Shown: positions 1 to 10,331 of the stretch, in pieces | How the letters are laid out: every line of letters starts with the position of its first letter | How positions within the stretch are numbered: position 1 is the stretch's first letter | Source of the DNA: Candidatus Formimonas warabiya | GTDB taxonomy: Bacteria; Bacillota; Dehalobacteriia; Dehalobacteriales; Dehalobacteriaceae | Direction: 5' to 3' | Assembly (NCBI RefSeq): GCF_002777255.1 | Contig: NZ_CP017634.1 | Span: 3,608,903 to 3,672,902 of the forward strand | DNA: 64,000 nt | Translations under genes and position numbers: made by a program | Notes under the pieces: model-generated | The model's database searches: none | The model's input: the letters and a program-made list of their open reading frames with translations, nothing else | What the model was told of the DNA's origin: nothing

Positions 1-3000
1 TCCCTTTTGCCGTACTGGTTATTAACCCGGCAAAGTGCAGGGGATCATTTTCCACATCGCTGTCATTTGACAGAAGCTGGGCCACCGTAAAGGTGATGGG
101 AGTATCTTCCGTAAAGCTAAATGAATCATTCCCTGCAACAGGGGCGTCATTTACCGGCAAGATGTTCAGGATAAAGGGATAGGTACCAATATTAAAACTA
201 TCCGACACCTTAATGGTAATTGTCGCCTGGCCATTTTTATTTGCCTCGGGCACCAGGTGCAATCGAAGGGCAGGATCATTGTCGCTCAGTCCGATGACGG
301 TAATCTTTTCATTACGAATAATCGACTGGTCTGAAGAGGTAACCTGAACCGTGAGACTTTCATCGGCAGTTACGTCGTCGGATAAAGCAAAGTCAATATC
401 CCGGACCGTATCCTCATTCATTTCATATGTTTCTTCCAGATCGATCACCTGGGGATCATAGTCAAAGTAATTTACCTCTACAGTAACCTGGGCTGTAGCG
501 GTAGCCCCGCCCGGAACATCCATGATCGTATAGCTGAAGTTTTCCGTACCGTACCAATTGACCGTGGGCGTATAGGTCAGGGTTTTTTTGTCCTCGGCAA
601 TTTGCACGGTGCCATGGGACACATCTGACACGCTGTCAATCACCAGGGGATCCAGATCCACATCGCTGTCGTTATGCAAAACATCGATCTCTATCGCTAC
701 ATTCTTGGTGGTCGTCTCTTCATCATCCTGGGCAACGGGTGCGTCGTTTACCGAAGCTACATTTATATATACACTTGCACATACCGTGGCATGATCCGGG
801 TCCTCAATCTCATAGGTAAATTCCTCTTCGCCAAACCAATTTGCATCCGGGGTATAGGTAACCGTCTTTTGGTCGGAAGAGATTGCCACCGTACCATGAT
901 CCGGGTCGGCAGCGGATAATATCAGAAGATCATCCCCATCCGCATCGGCATCATTTTCCAGAACATCTATCACCACCGGCGTATCTTCATCGGTTTCTTT
1001 ACTGTCGTTAACTGCTACCGGAGGATCATTTTCCTCAACTACGTTTACATCCACAGTTTTTGTAGCGCTTAATTCCCCATCGCTTACGGTAACCGTGAAA
1101 ACAGTAGCGCCATTTTTATTTTCTCCCGGCATGGTTTCGGCAACGCAGGAGCCGTTCGTATTGGTTATTTCAACGGCGTGGGGGAACAAATCCGTGTCCT
1201 CTGCCACAACTTCCACACGAAGATCATGGGGGTCCGTTTCATTGTCATTGATATCAAATAAGATGGATAAAACATGATCCTCATCGAGGGAGATTTCGTC
1301 CGGCAAATTTAAAATCTCCGGTCTTGTGCCCAGGGTAAAAAGTTCGATGGCAGCATTACCGCAACTGTCCTCGGCATAAATTGTATATTGGATATTTTTC
1401 TCGGCAGCAAATGAGTCGGTAAAATCTGATCCGTCACTGATAAAATACTCTGCCGATTGATTGCCTACTGCGTATTTTTGCGTTACTACCTGCGTATATT
1501 GGTCGTTTGTGCTCACATGAACCGTTCCCGTTAAATCTCCCGGGTCCAAACTAAAGGTGGTACTGATGGTTGGGGCCGAATGATCCAGGTAATAAACGGT
1601 GGAAGTAGTTTTGGTCGGAATCCCTTCCTTGTTTAAGATCCGGGCCGATACCGTGTGGGAACCTTCTTCCGTCATTTGTACGGTATCGGTATAGGTTTCC
1701 CATGCCCCATCGTCGATCCGATATTGGATGCTGCCATCTTGTGGTACATCCCCGGAAATAGTAACCGAAATATTGTTTGCCCAGTCGTTGTCGTTAAGGA
1801 AAATCGTTGGTCCATCCTTGACCGGCTCCACGGTGATAGAAACCGTGGCCGTCGAGGTCTCATGTGCGGAATCTTCTATGGTATATGTAAATGTATCTTG
1901 TCCATTCCAATCAACAGTTGGCGTATAGGTGACAGTACTTTTATCCTCTGTAATAACAGAACTGCCGTGGCCAGGCTGAGTGACGGATATGATCGTTAAA
2001 GGATCATTTTCCGCATCGGTATCATTATTTAATACGTCGATCACTTCAGATGAGTTTTCCGCTACAACTACGGTATCATCTTCTGCCACCGGCCCGTCAT
2101 TCACATCTGTTACGGTGACGTCAACATCTTCACTTGAGCTAAGCGTGCCGTCTGACACAGTTACCGTTATCCGGCTGGTCCCCGATAAATTTAACCCAGG
2201 CGTAGCGGTTGCTACGCAAGATCCATTTGTATTCTCAACCATAAATGGATCGGGAAATAAAGTTTGGTCCTCTGCCTCAACGGTGACAATAAGACTTTGG
2301 GCATCTGTTCCTTCATCATATACGGAAAATGTAACAGACAGTTCTGCCTCTTCATAAATATTTACTGTTTTGACCAAGCCGGAAATCACAGGCGCCGTAT
2401 TTACCGTATAGTGTGTTACAGTCCCGTTTCCGACACTGTCTTCAGCAAAGATGGTATACTCTTCTCCCACAGTGGCGGCAAAAGCCCCCGTATAAATATC
2501 TCCATGCTCTGAAAAATAATCTATCGTCTGATTCCCCGGGGCATACTTTACCTGAGCAACAGAAGTATATTCCTCTGTCACAGATACGGTGACCTCCACA
2601 GTATCATTATCCGCCGCACTGGTGGCATCTATTCCCGGAGCGGTAGCATCCAGTCTATATTCAGCCGATGCTTCTTCTGAGTAAGCATCATCATTACTGC
2701 TCATACGTGTATATACGGTGTGGAATCCTTCTTCCGTCATGAAAACCGGCGCGGTATATTCCTGCCAATCTCCTTCATCGATCCGGTATTGGATACTTCC
2801 GTCTTCCGGCACAGCGCCTGTTATGGTCATTTCCACTTGTTGCGACCAGTCGGAAGTACTCATGGTGATCTGCGGCATATCCAGTGTTTCCAGTTCGAAC
2901 TGGAACATTTCTTCCAATTCTAACCGGGGTGTTGTTTCCAGCTCTGTTTCCAGCTCTGTTTCCGGCGTTATTTCCGGCTCTGTCCCCTGGGTTGCCTCCG

Positions 3001-3262
3001 GCTCAGTCTCCGGTGTCGTTTCCGGCTCTGTTTCCGGTTCCGTCTCCGGTGTTATTTCCGGCTGTGTTTCCGGCGTTGTCTCCGGCTTTGTTTCCGGTGT
3101 TGTTTCCTGTGTTGTTTCAGGCTCTGTCTGTCCACCAATATCAGCATTCGGGGTTATGAATACGGAGTCATCGGCAAAAGCTACAAAAGCTGGTGTTTGT
3201 ACCAGCATCAACATAATACATATATTTGCAATGATCTTTTTATATCTACCTATCAAATGCAT
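1..3262 (-). CDS. Very large secreted repeat protein, C-terminal part cut by window edge
   Basis: The frame is open from an ATG at 3262 (AGGAGAGGG ribosome site just upstream) to the window edge, about 1087 codons, so the C-terminus is missing. Residues 1 to about 30 form a signal peptide (basic start, hydrophobic core, AFA before DD). A Pro-Glu-Thr-rich stalk of roughly 45-110 follows. The rest alternates OmpL47-like modules (SIQYRID...TEEG.HTV, seen twice) with cadherin/tandem-95-type modules carrying NDAPVA, DVLNND and TYTP.. signatures. Such proteins are large cell-wall or matrix adhesins. No anchor is visible because the end lies outside the window. It is a single gene, separated from the kinase operon upstream by a terminator. 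Exact ligand unknown. Confidence 0.85.
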   Translation of the reverse strand, partial: MHLIGRYKKIIANICIMLMLVQTPAFVAFADDSVFITPNADIGGQTEPETTQETTPETKPETTPETQPEITPETEPETEPETTPETEPEATQGTEPEITPETELETELETTPRLELEEMFQFELETLDMPQITMSTSDWSQQVEMTITGAVPEDGSIQYRIDEGDWQEYTAPVFMTEEGFHTVYTRMSSNDDAYSEEASAEYRLDATAPGIDATSAADNDTVEVTVSVTEEYTSVAQVKYAPGNQTIDYFSEHGDIYTGAFAATVGEEYTIFAEDSVGNGTVTHYTVNTAPVISGLVKTVNIYEEAELSVTFSVYDEGTDAQSLIVTVEAEDQTLFPDPFMVENTNGSCVATATPGLNLSGTSRITVTVSDGTLSSSEDVDVTVTDVNDGPVAEDDTVVVAENSSEVIDVLNNDTDAENDPLTIISVTQPGHGSSVITEDKSTVTYTPTVDWNGQDTFTYTIEDSAHETSTATVSITVEPVKDGPTIFLNDNDWANNISVTISGDVPQDGSIQYRIDDGAWETYTDTVQMTEEGSHTVSARILNKEGIPTKTTSTVYYLDHSAPTISTTFSLDPGDLTGTVHVSTNDQYTQVVTQKYAVGNQSAEYFISDGSDFTDSFAAEKNIQYTIYAEDSCGNAAIELFTLGTRPEILNLPDEISLDEDHVLSILFDINDNETDPHDLRVEVVAEDTDLFPHAVEITNTNGSCVAETMPGENKNGATVFTVTVSDGELSATKTVDVNVVEENDPPVAVNDSKETDEDTPVVIDVLENDADADGDDLLILSAADPDHGTVAISSDQKTVTYTPDANWFGEEEFTYEIEDPDHATVCASVYINVASVNDAPVAQDDEETTTKNVAIEIDVLHNDSDVDLDPLVIDSVSDVSHGTVQIAEDKKTLTYTPTVNWYGTENFSYTIMDVPGGATATAQVTVEVNYFDYDPQVIDLEETYEMNEDTVRDIDFALSDDVTADESLTVQVTSSDQSIIRNEKITVIGLSDNDPALRLHLVPEANKNGQATITIKVSDSFNIGTYPFILNILPVNDAPVAGNDSFSFTEDTPITFTVAQLLSNDSDVENDPLHFAGLITSTAKG

Positions 3263-3486
3263 AATCGAGACCCTCTCCTATCTCTATCCTTATCGTCTTT
3301 TCTCGTTATTCATTTCAATCGTTTTAAATATATGGAATAGAATATAAATACTACATTTTATCAGCTTCTTGAAAAATTTAAGAGCGTTGATCATTTCTTA
3401 TCTGAATTTAGTATGTTTACCATATTGAACCTTTTTGCCCATTTTTATTATACTTTTCTGTTCTGACACGATTCTGACAAAAAAAC
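3263..3486. other. Intergenic region upstream of the large surface protein
   Basis: AT-rich spacer holding the ribosome site of the surface protein (minus strand). It must also hold that gene's promoter, but I could not pick a convincing -35/-10 pair. No coding signal seen. Confidence 0.4.
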
Positions 3487-3514
3487 AAAAAACGATATTT
3501 TTCGTCGTTTTTTT
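3487..3514 (-). terminator. Bidirectional-looking terminator after the kinase/regulator operon
   Basis: AAAAAACGA and TCGTTTTTT form a 9-bp stem around a 9-nt loop, with T-runs on both sides. It lies just past the end of the SARP-type regulator and would insulate it from the surface-protein gene. Confidence 0.65.
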
Positions 3515-3571
3515 AAAATTTTTATTATGTTACATTTTTTCTCCGGATATTTTACATTGCCCCTATTACGT

Positions 3572-4459
3572 TTAAGATAGATTCTTCCCTTTTATTTTTT
3601 GCAAAGCCGTCAAGTACTTTTTGCGTAATAATAGTTTCTGCGGTTCAGCCCAAAGCCATCCTTCCTCTTCCAGATAATCACCGGTGTACAGTTTTATGGC
3701 CTGCTCCATATATGTTATATCCTTAGAATCCCTCGCTTTTTGCATCAAGCTTTCAAATTGGTCGACATCAATAACGGCATCTTTCAGGGTTAAAGTATAT
3801 TTATTAACGGCATATTTTATTTCCAACTGCTCCTTCTCCGCCGCTCCAAAGGTTTTTCGAATAGAATACATAGCCGTTTGCAAATTCATCAAAGCCTTTT
3901 TAGGTGCTACGTCCGGCCATAATAAATCGCAAAGTTTTTCTTTGTGCAAGGGGCAACCCTTGTTTTCCAGAAGATAGGCAAAAAGCTCCGTTGATTTTTG
4001 ACGATTCCATGCCAACAGCTCATTTCCCCTATGCACGGTAAATTTACCAAACATATGGATATACAGCCTTTTGTCCTTGTCCTCTATTCCGTTCTTTTCT
4101 TGTTTTTTTGCCATAAATTTGGTTAGGGCCTTGAAAAGCCGTTCTTCCCTAACCGGTTTTAGAACATAGTCAACCGCATTTACCTCAAAAGATTCCGTGG
4201 CATAATGATTATAAGCAGTGATAAAAATAATCCCCATATGGGGAGAGATCTGAGACAACCTCTCAGCAAGCTCCAGACCGTTCATCACCGGCATTTCAAT
4301 ATCCAACAAAGCCATATCAAAAGAACATTTCTTTGCCCGTTCCAAAGCCTCCAAAGCGTTTGAACAGGTCACACAGAAGTCAAAACTGCCGAATTTATGA
4401 ATATGTGCCTCTATTTCCTTCAACGAATCAGCTTCATCATCTACAATCAAAATATTCAT
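3572..4459 (-). CDS. Response regulator with SARP-type DNA-binding/TPR-like output
   Basis: This is a 295-residue cytosolic regulator. Residues 1-120 are a CheY-like receiver: acidic DDE near residue 7-9, phosphorylatable Asp53 in LLDIEMP, and the conserved Lys in the LKP motif near residue 104. From about residue 130 there is a winged-helix domain of the SARP/OmpR type followed by a bacterial transcriptional activator (BTAD) helical region. It starts 3 bases after the stop of the upstream hybrid kinase, so the two are one operon and almost certainly cognate partners. Targets are unknown; the adjacent large surface protein is a candidate. Family call is firm, target is inference. Confidence 0.88.
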   Translation of the reverse strand: MNILIVDDEADSLKEIEAHIHKFGSFDFCVTCSNALEALERAKKCSFDMALLDIEMPVMNGLELAERLSQISPHMGIIFITAYNHYATESFEVNAVDYVLKPVREERLFKALTKFMAKKQEKNGIEDKDKRLYIHMFGKFTVHRGNELLAWNRQKSTELFAYLLENKGCPLHKEKLCDLLWPDVAPKKALMNLQTAMYSIRKTFGAAEKEQLEIKYAVNKYTLTLKDAVIDVDQFESLMQKARDSKDITYMEQAIKLYTGDYLEEEGWLWAEPQKLLLRKKYLTALQKIKGKNLS

Positions 4460-4462
4460 GCG

Positions 4463-7400
4463 CTACTCACCTTTTTTATGGCATGGTATGATAAATTCTA
4501 TTGTCGTACCCTTCCCCGGCTCTCCAGCTATATCAAGCCCTTTACCGTATAAAACCATAAGCCGCTGGTGGATGTTTTTTAATCCGATACTTCCCTTGAT
4601 TCCTTGTCCCGACAAAAGAGAATTTACAATATCCTGATTTATGCCGACTCCATTATCTTTTACAGTTATCTTGACATGGTCCCCTTCCTTGCCTACTGAA
4701 ACGCTTACCCTCCCCCCGTCAATCAAAGGCATAATACCGTGCCTTAAAGCATTTTCTACCAATGGCTGGATAGACAGCACAGGGATCCTGCAATCCACAT
4801 TTTCTTCAATATCAAATTCTACTGTCAGCCTTTCTTTAAAGCGTGCTTTTTCAATGGCCAGGTACGCCCTTACAAGTTCCAACTCCTTTTCAAGGGTAGT
4901 TAGTCCATTGTGACTTTCAAAATCGAAACTGCCGCGTAAGTAATCCGATAGATCCAGCACAAGTTCCTTTGCCCGCTCCGGTTCTCGGATACTAAGAGAA
5001 GAAATTATGTTCAAGGCATTGAATATGAAATGGGGTTTGATCTGTGCTTGCAGGAACATTAGCTCAGTAGAAACTCTATCTTTTACAAGCCGTTTAAGTT
5101 GGATCAATGTTTTGGCGCGCACGCGCAATTCCCCCGGTTCAAAGGGTTTTCTTAAAAAATCATTTGCCCCGGCACGGAAGCCTTCGTTAATATCCTCCTT
5201 GCAGGTCCGGCCGGTAAGAATCAAAACCGGCAAATCAACATAAGAATATCTTTGGCGCACGATTTTCAGCACTTCAAAACCGGTTATTCCCGGCATCATC
5301 AGATCCAGAATCACCAAATCAAAGTCACAGCGATCTGCCAGCAATTTCAAAACTTCCTGCCCGTTGGGTACTCCTTTAATGATATAACCATCCAGGGCCA
5401 GCGTGTTAATAATGGCATACAAATTTGCTTGATCATCCTCTGCTACAAGCACTTTTAACCCGGTGCAGCCTTTAAATTCCATCGTGGCAATTACTGTTTG
5501 GGCATGAAGGATCCGGACAGGTTCCGCCTCAAGCAAATATTTCTCTTTCTGGAGAAATTCCTCTGTGACCGGCAAAGTAAATAAAAACTTAGACCCTTTT
5601 CCCAGCTCTGATTGGACCCAGATTTCCCCCCCATGAAGTTTTACCAATTTAGATGCAATTGACAGGCCCAGTCCGACGCCGCCCTGTCTAGCAGATACAT
5701 CACCGTTTATTTGGGCAAAGGCATCAAATATTTGAGAAAGTTTATCGGCTGGGATTCCAATGCCCGTATCCTGTACAGCAACTTCCATCCATCCCTTTTT
5801 GCATACTGCCGTAATGACAATGCTGCCTTGCTCAGTAAATTTTACGGCATTTCCAATCAGGTTATATAATATTTGTTTTAATCTTGCTCCATCAGCCAAA
5901 ACATTGGGAAGGTTGTCGGAAATCTCGTTGCGTAAAGATATATTCTTCTCTTTTACCAAGAATCGAAACACGTCAATAACGGATGATGCTGCTCCTTTAA
6001 CCGTTACCGGTCTCAAATCGAGTTTAATCTCACCCTGCTTTAGTTTTGAAATATCCAGAATATCATTGGTTAAATTGTACAGGCGGTGGCTTGAGGACTT
6101 TATCATCTCCATATTTTCTTTCTGGGTTTTCGTTAAATTTCCCGTATCTCCCTCCAATAAAGACTGGGCAATACTAATAATGCCATAGAGAGGGGTACGC
6201 AGTTCATGGGAGGTGCTTGCTAAAAACTCATCTTTCAATTGATCAAACCTGATCAGCGTTTCGGAAGTTGTTTGAATTTTTAAAAATGCTTCCGTATGCC
6301 GATGTGCTAGAAGCAGGGCGATCAGCAACACAAATAATAAGATGCTGCCGTTAAACGCCCAATACCCATGAAGAATGCCATGATCATAAAAGATACAGGT
6401 GATGCCGGAGAGAAAAGGAAATAAAAATGCCACCAAGAGAATCATCATACTCTTTTTCCCCATTGGGGCATAGATCTTTTTCCTGATTGCTCGGAAAATA
6501 AACACAGGTATCCCCAGCAATAAAAAATTAGATATACCATTGAAAATATCCATGAACGGAGAATAGGTTGATAGGGAGGTGAAAGCTATCAGCATAATCA
6601 TAGCAGTAAAAACAGCGATAGATCCATTAAGAAATAAGGAAGGAATTATTTCCGGGCCAATCGTTGCTAAAAAAATCATATCAAAAATTAGAGCCAGGTA
6701 TAAACTGCCCAGCACAATTTTATATGCCATTTCTGTAGGTAACCAAGGGACCATTTGGAAAAACACTTTTTCGCCAAAACCGGCACTGCCCAGGGCATAA
6801 AAAAAACAGCTTAAACTGAACACTAGAAATATATGATCGTTTCTTTTCCTGATAAATCCCGCCATGTATACCATAAAATAGATCAAGGAAATCATTAAGA
6901 GAGAAGAAGAAAACATCAGATCCCTTGCCAAAAAAATAAACCTTTTATCTTCAATATTCTGCTGGTTCCCAAAATATATGGGCTGTAGAATCCCCCCGCT
7001 GATAAAATCAACATTCATGTCCTGGATAATAATTTCTACCGCATCACCAGCAAAATCAAAGTACCCCGTTTGAGGAGTATTCCCGGGCCATGGATGCTTG
7101 CCGGTCACCGAAAACCGGCCATTCTCCGTTAACAAGTCCCCATTTGCATAGATCCGGCTGTCAAATCGAATATCCTCTGTTTTTAATCCCAAAACTGTTT
7201 TTAACGGATCCAGTTTTATTTTGAGGCGGTATGTTGCACATCCCCTGCCTGGTATTACCTGGTGATTTACCTCCCGGGTCCACTTGCCGGGTGCCGCTAA
7301 GTACCCGGTCAGCACCGGCTTAACCCCTGTTTCTCCGGCAAAATCCTCCGGCTGCAAAAGTTGATTCCAGTAAAATTCCCATTCACCATTGAGTTTAATT

Positions 7401-7564
7401 GTTCCGGTATCTTCCAGATCAATCCCGTGCAAATCCAAGACACCCTTGGTTGCAAAAACGCTGGTCCCCTCTTTTTTGACCGATCCGCTTTCTGCGCTAG
7501 AAACAAAAACCGCCAATATGAAGAATATGCCTACCAGAGAAAGAAGCATTCTGACGCGACTCAA
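4463..7564 (-). CDS. Hybrid sensor histidine kinase with 7TM-DISM sensor and second LytS-like kinase module
   Basis: The 1033-residue membrane kinase starts at a TTG with GGGTGAG very close by; the next in-frame ATG is five codons in but has no ribosome site. Order of domains: signal segment 1-24; extracytoplasmic jelly-roll like 7TMR-DISMED2 to about 205; seven membrane spans to about 420; HisKA with His453 (SHELRTP); HATPase with N, G1 and G2 boxes to about 665; receiver with Asp754 (ILDLMMP); then a second kinase core with His845 in [10 protein letters not shown] and another HATPase to the end. DISM sensors often bind small ligands or carbohydrates. Two separate kinase cores with a receiver between them is unusual. 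It is operonic with the SARP-type regulator. Confidence 0.9.
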   Translation of the reverse strand: MSRVRMLLSLVGIFFILAVFVSSAESGSVKKEGTSVFATKGVLDLHGIDLEDTGTIKLNGEWEFYWNQLLQPEDFAGETGVKPVLTGYLAAPGKWTREVNHQVIPGRGCATYRLKIKLDPLKTVLGLKTEDIRFDSRIYANGDLLTENGRFSVTGKHPWPGNTPQTGYFDFAGDAVEIIIQDMNVDFISGGILQPIYFGNQQNIEDKRFIFLARDLMFSSSLLMISLIYFMVYMAGFIRKRNDHIFLVFSLSCFFYALGSAGFGEKVFFQMVPWLPTEMAYKIVLGSLYLALIFDMIFLATIGPEIIPSLFLNGSIAVFTAMIMLIAFTSLSTYSPFMDIFNGISNFLLLGIPVFIFRAIRKKIYAPMGKKSMMILLVAFLFPFLSGITCIFYDHGILHGYWAFNGSILLFVLLIALLLAHRHTEAFLKIQTTSETLIRFDQLKDEFLASTSHELRTPLYGIISIAQSLLEGDTGNLTKTQKENMEMIKSSSHRLYNLTNDILDISKLKQGEIKLDLRPVTVKGAASSVIDVFRFLVKEKNISLRNEISDNLPNVLADGARLKQILYNLIGNAVKFTEQGSIVITAVCKKGWMEVAVQDTGIGIPADKLSQIFDAFAQINGDVSARQGGVGLGLSIASKLVKLHGGEIWVQSELGKGSKFLFTLPVTEEFLQKEKYLLEAEPVRILHAQTVIATMEFKGCTGLKVLVAEDDQANLYAIINTLALDGYIIKGVPNGQEVLKLLADRCDFDLVILDLMMPGITGFEVLKIVRQRYSYVDLPVLILTGRTCKEDINEGFRAGANDFLRKPFEPGELRVRAKTLIQLKRLVKDRVSTELMFLQAQIKPHFIFNALNIISSLSIREPERAKELVLDLSDYLRGSFDFESHNGLTTLEKELELVRAYLAIEKARFKERLTVEFDIEENVDCRIPVLSIQPLVENALRHGIMPLIDGGRVSVSVGKEGDHVKITVKDNGVGINQDIVNSLLSGQGIKGSIGLKNIHQRLMVLYGKGLDIAGEPGKGTTIEFIIPCHKKGE

Positions 7565-7748
7565 TAGCTCACCCGCTTCTGCTTAACTTCGACAATAAAA
7601 ATTATTATTCTACAAAAAATAACATTTTCCTTTCTGATTCTTCCTCTCCTATCCATTTCAGGCTCTCCAATCGGAATACGCAAAGGTAAAATTATCCGTA
7701 ATTGGGGAGGCGGGAAGTAACTAAGAAACAAGGATATTTTTAAAGCAT

Positions 7749-8261
7749 TTATTCAAGAGAATCATATTGATCCGGGTCATATTTTAATAATAGTTGTGTC
7801 AAATGTTCGGCATGCTCCTTTTCCTCACTTGCTACTGCATAGAAAACATCCTTTATGTCTTGATAAGAAATTTGGGCCAGGTGTTGCTCATAGAGAATTA
7901 CGGCTTCAAGTTCACCTTTTATATCATCTCTGATATTATTTAAGATTATCTGTTTGGTGTAATCAGGTTTATATTTTTGCATAGGGTCTTTAGGACCTAA
8001 TTTATCATCGATATGATCTTTATAACTTTTATATTGGACGGGGTCATATTGGCGCAGTAGGTTAAGAAACCAGCCATAGTGCTTCTTTTCATCGTCCATA
8101 ATGCTTCTCCAAGTGGCATTAATGTCTTCCATATTTGAATTTGCAATATGCTCAGCGTAGCCATTTATAGCATAAATTTCGGCTATTAATGCTTCTCTAA
8201 TTTTATTCGTAACATAAAATGGGTATCCTTGGGGTTGCCCTTTTTTAACTGTATAACTCAC
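7749..8261 (-). CDS. Ferritin-like (rubrerythrin-family) di-iron protein
   Basis: I place the start at GTG 8261, preceded by GGGAGG with 8-nt spacing, giving 170 residues; the reading frame runs further upstream, but that part overlaps a dehydrogenase remnant and looks non-native. The protein is two repeated helix pairs, each with a Glu followed by an ExxH-type motif (EIYAI...DEKKH and EAVILYEQH...EEKEH), which is the di-iron ligand pattern of ferritin-like/rubrerythrin proteins. No rubredoxin domain is present. The likely role is iron or peroxide handling, or a spore-coat-associated ferritin-like role. It stands alone. Confidence 0.75.
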   Translation of the reverse strand: MSYTVKKGQPQGYPFYVTNKIREALIAEIYAINGYAEHIANSNMEDINATWRSIMDDEKKHYGWFLNLLRQYDPVQYKSYKDHIDDKLGPKDPMQKYKPDYTKQIILNNIRDDIKGELEAVILYEQHLAQISYQDIKDVFYAVASEEKEHAEHLTQLLLKYDPDQYDSLE

Positions 8262-8328
8262 AATCGTTCCCTCCCACCAATTTATATTTTGGTATTCGAC
8301 TCCATTTAAAAATACCCGGCAATACCGG

Positions 8329-8433
8329 CTACGAGTAACGTATCTTTCCGCCATTAACGTGGAGTACCTGTCCGGTCACATAAAAGGAATCTTTAGCTGC
8401 CAAATACACATAAGCCGGTACAAGTTCAAAAGG
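8329..8433 (-). pseudogene. C-terminal remnant of a short-chain dehydrogenase
   Basis: In one minus frame bounded by stops, about 35 residues read PAYVYLAAKDSFYVTGQ then VLHVNGG, the characteristic tail of SDR-family oxidoreductases. The rest of the gene is absent. The ferritin-like gene frame overlaps its end. The IS3-family element lies just upstream and may have contributed to the loss. Confidence 0.7.
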
Positions 8434-8845
8434 CTAAAGGTTTTTGGTTGTTTCCGGTGATTCAGGTAATATATATGTCTCTAAATTCTATTTTATTAAT
8501 ATCTCAATATTTTTTGCCGGTGCCCGGTTTCCGGATTGGTATGGTGGACTACTTTGTCAAGACAATTTTTTGACCCTGTTTAAGGTGTATTCACACCACC
8601 TTTCGCTCCTTGATAATTGTATATAATTGTAAGTTTATTTAAAAACGTATTGGTAATTCCGTTAATTATTTCCACTGGATTAGATATTATGTCAAGGGTC
8701 GGCTTTGCCGACAGCGAAGCTGCTTGCCCTTGACATGTTGATCAGCAAGACCCTTTTGTTTCCGGTCTGTTCATAACAGACCGGTTGCCTCCCGGCGAGG
8801 GCGGGGTGGTTTGGAGGGGCAGAGCCCTTCCAGGGTTTTAAGAAG

Positions 8846-9730
8846 TCATTTTTTAAAGTAAACTTCTGCCGGAGTAAGTTCCTTCAATGCTTGGTGTGGC
8901 CGGTATGTGTTGTAGCTTTCAAGATATCTTCCAATACCATACCTGGCTTCTCTAGGGCTTGCATAATCATTAATATATATTTCTTGGTACTTAACAGATC
9001 TCCATAATCGTTCTGTGAAAATGTTATCTAATGCCCGGCCTCTTCCGTCCATGCTAATTTGGATGCTACTATTTATCAGCGTATCTATATATCGTCTGGA
9101 TGTAAATTGGCTACCCTGATCGCTATTGGCAATTACAGGTTTTCCGATTTTTAGACCTGCTTCCAATGCGGAAAGAACAAAATCAACTTCAAGGTTATCA
9201 CTTAATTCCCATGAAACCACGTAACGTGAATACCAGTCCAGAAATGCTACAAGGTAAAGCCAGCCGCGTCGTAAGCGGACATAGGTAATATCAGTTCCCC
9301 AAATATGGTTTGGATAACTGGCGGTAATATTTCTAAGTAGGTATGGATAAACCTTATGTTCATGGTTTCTTTTGCTGAGGTTAGGACCAGGATGTATTGC
9401 AACCAAGCCCATTTCACGCATATATTTTTGAACCGTTGACCGACTAACCAAGTGTCCCTCTCGTTTTAAGACCGTCGTAATACTTCTCGAACCGAAATAG
9501 GGTGATTTAGTATAAATTTCGTCAATGGCATGCTTAAGCCGAATTTCCTCTTCTGATGGTGGAACTGGTTTATAGTAAAGACTGCTCCGATTGAGAGAAA
9601 GCATTTGAGCTTGCACAAAAACGGACATTTCGGGATCGTCAAAATCTACAAGGGCAATCCGTTCACTTCTTGGCAGGGTCGATCCCAGATTTTTTTTTAA
9701 GCCAATTGAATTGGGCGGTGACCTCTCCAA
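8846..9730 (-). CDS. IS3-family transposase OrfB (DDE integrase)
   Basis: This is the catalytic half of the transposase, 294 residues in its own frame. The DDE triad is visible: Asp in GTDITYVR, Asp in ANSDQGSQFTS, and Glu in FTERLWRSVKYQEIY, with the usual HTH_21 segment before it and an Arg/Tyr-Pro-His-Gln-Ala ending. In this family OrfB is made as an OrfAB fusion by -1 frameshifting. Here the overlap with orfA contains a run of nine A residues on the coding strand (9687-9700 area), a good slippery site. The frame is intact, so the element may still be active. Confidence 0.92.
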   Translation of the reverse strand: MERSPPNSIGLKKNLGSTLPRSERIALVDFDDPEMSVFVQAQMLSLNRSSLYYKPVPPSEEEIRLKHAIDEIYTKSPYFGSRSITTVLKREGHLVSRSTVQKYMREMGLVAIHPGPNLSKRNHEHKVYPYLLRNITASYPNHIWGTDITYVRLRRGWLYLVAFLDWYSRYVVSWELSDNLEVDFVLSALEAGLKIGKPVIANSDQGSQFTSRRYIDTLINSSIQISMDGRGRALDNIFTERLWRSVKYQEIYINDYASPREARYGIGRYLESYNTYRPHQALKELTPAEVYFKK

Positions 9731-9959
9731 GCTGGGTATACAGATCTTGCACTTGCTTTTTTAGATCTTCTTTTTCGTCATCCTTCCTGCGTCCATCTGC
9801 AAGTATCTGAGGGAGCCCTTCAATTGCTTCTTTCTTCCAACTAGACAGCTGATTTGGATGTACTTCATATTCGGCAGCAAGCTGGGATATGGATTTTTCT
9901 TCCTTTAGAATTTCCAGTACAACCTTGGCTTTAAATTCTCCTGTAAATGTTTTTCGCAT
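9663..9959 (-). CDS. IS3-family transposase OrfA (HTH DNA-binding)
   Basis: The 98-residue protein starts MRKTFTGEFKAKVV and has the IS3 OrfA helix-turn-helix (ISQLAAEYEVHPNQLSSWK) followed by a leucine-zipper-like coiled coil that helps dimerisation. It binds the IS ends and represses or cooperates with OrfB. It overlaps orfB by 68 bp, and the overlap holds an A-run in which ribosomes can slip back one base to make OrfAB. Confidence 0.9.
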   Translation of the reverse strand: MRKTFTGEFKAKVVLEILKEEKSISQLAAEYEVHPNQLSSWKKEAIEGLPQILADGRRKDDEKEDLKKQVQDLYTQLGEVTAQFNWLKKKSGIDPAKK

Positions 9960-10013
9960 ACCTCATTATACACTTTAAATCAGGCTGTTTTGTTGTCTAG
10001 TTTTCTTAGTCCA

Positions 10014-10331
10014 TTATATGGTATCAATATGAAAGGCTATTGCCTACCTTGCGCATACCGCAACAGTTTGGTATCCTTTTTTGCTTGGAAATAACTTTGA
10101 ATGGTGAAACGAGTGATTGGCTTTCCACGTAATTAAGACTCCTCTTTGCCCAAAAACTGGAATTTGAGTAAAACCGGTGGAAGTAGTAAGATATAATAAA
10201 ATAAAAGTTGCATCAAAAAATGATTTATACTTGAAATATCCTAACTATTTCTCAACCATTGACTTGTTATACTCTGATTACAGGTTGCAACCCTAAAAAA
10301 TCCAGACAACAATGGAAAGGAGTAAACAAGG
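10014..10331. other. Intergenic region between the IS element and the small secreted protein
   Basis: No gene found. The end near 10312-10322 holds the ribosome site of the small secreted protein (GGAAAGGAG). TTGACT and TATACT near 10259-10273 are too close together to be one promoter, so I make no promoter call. Confidence 0.35.

Larger units (their letters stand above)
8545..10013 (-). mobile_element. IS3-family insertion sequence, apparently complete
   Basis: Terminal inverted repeats begin TGGACTA at 8545 and, on the other strand, at 10013; they share AGACAA and then CTG-TTTAA-GTGTAT over about 50 bp. Inside are overlapping orfA and orfB. Between orfB and the left end lie about 250 bp of non-coding DNA rich in hairpins, such as CCGGTCTGT with ACAGACCGG (8761-8784) and a GTCAAGGG/CCCTTGAC stem (8694-8733). 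I see no clear 3-4 bp target duplication, so one flank may have been rearranged. Confidence 0.85.

Noticed and set aside
2718..3347. Plus-strand frame rich in SGSVSGVVSG
   Set aside because: Antisense shadow of the Pro-Glu-Thr stalk of the surface protein.
7660..7740. Possible c-di-GMP riboswitch (ACGCAAAGG...GGGAAG)
   Set aside because: The rest of the class I consensus and its pairing could not be found.
8355..8440. Upstream extension of the ferritin-like gene
   Set aside because: The extension overlaps a dead SDR tail and has no ribosome site; the GTG at 8261 has one.
8530..10030. Target-site duplication flanking the IS3-family element
   Set aside because: Bases next to the two inverted repeats do not match (ATGG versus TTAT), so none is claimed.
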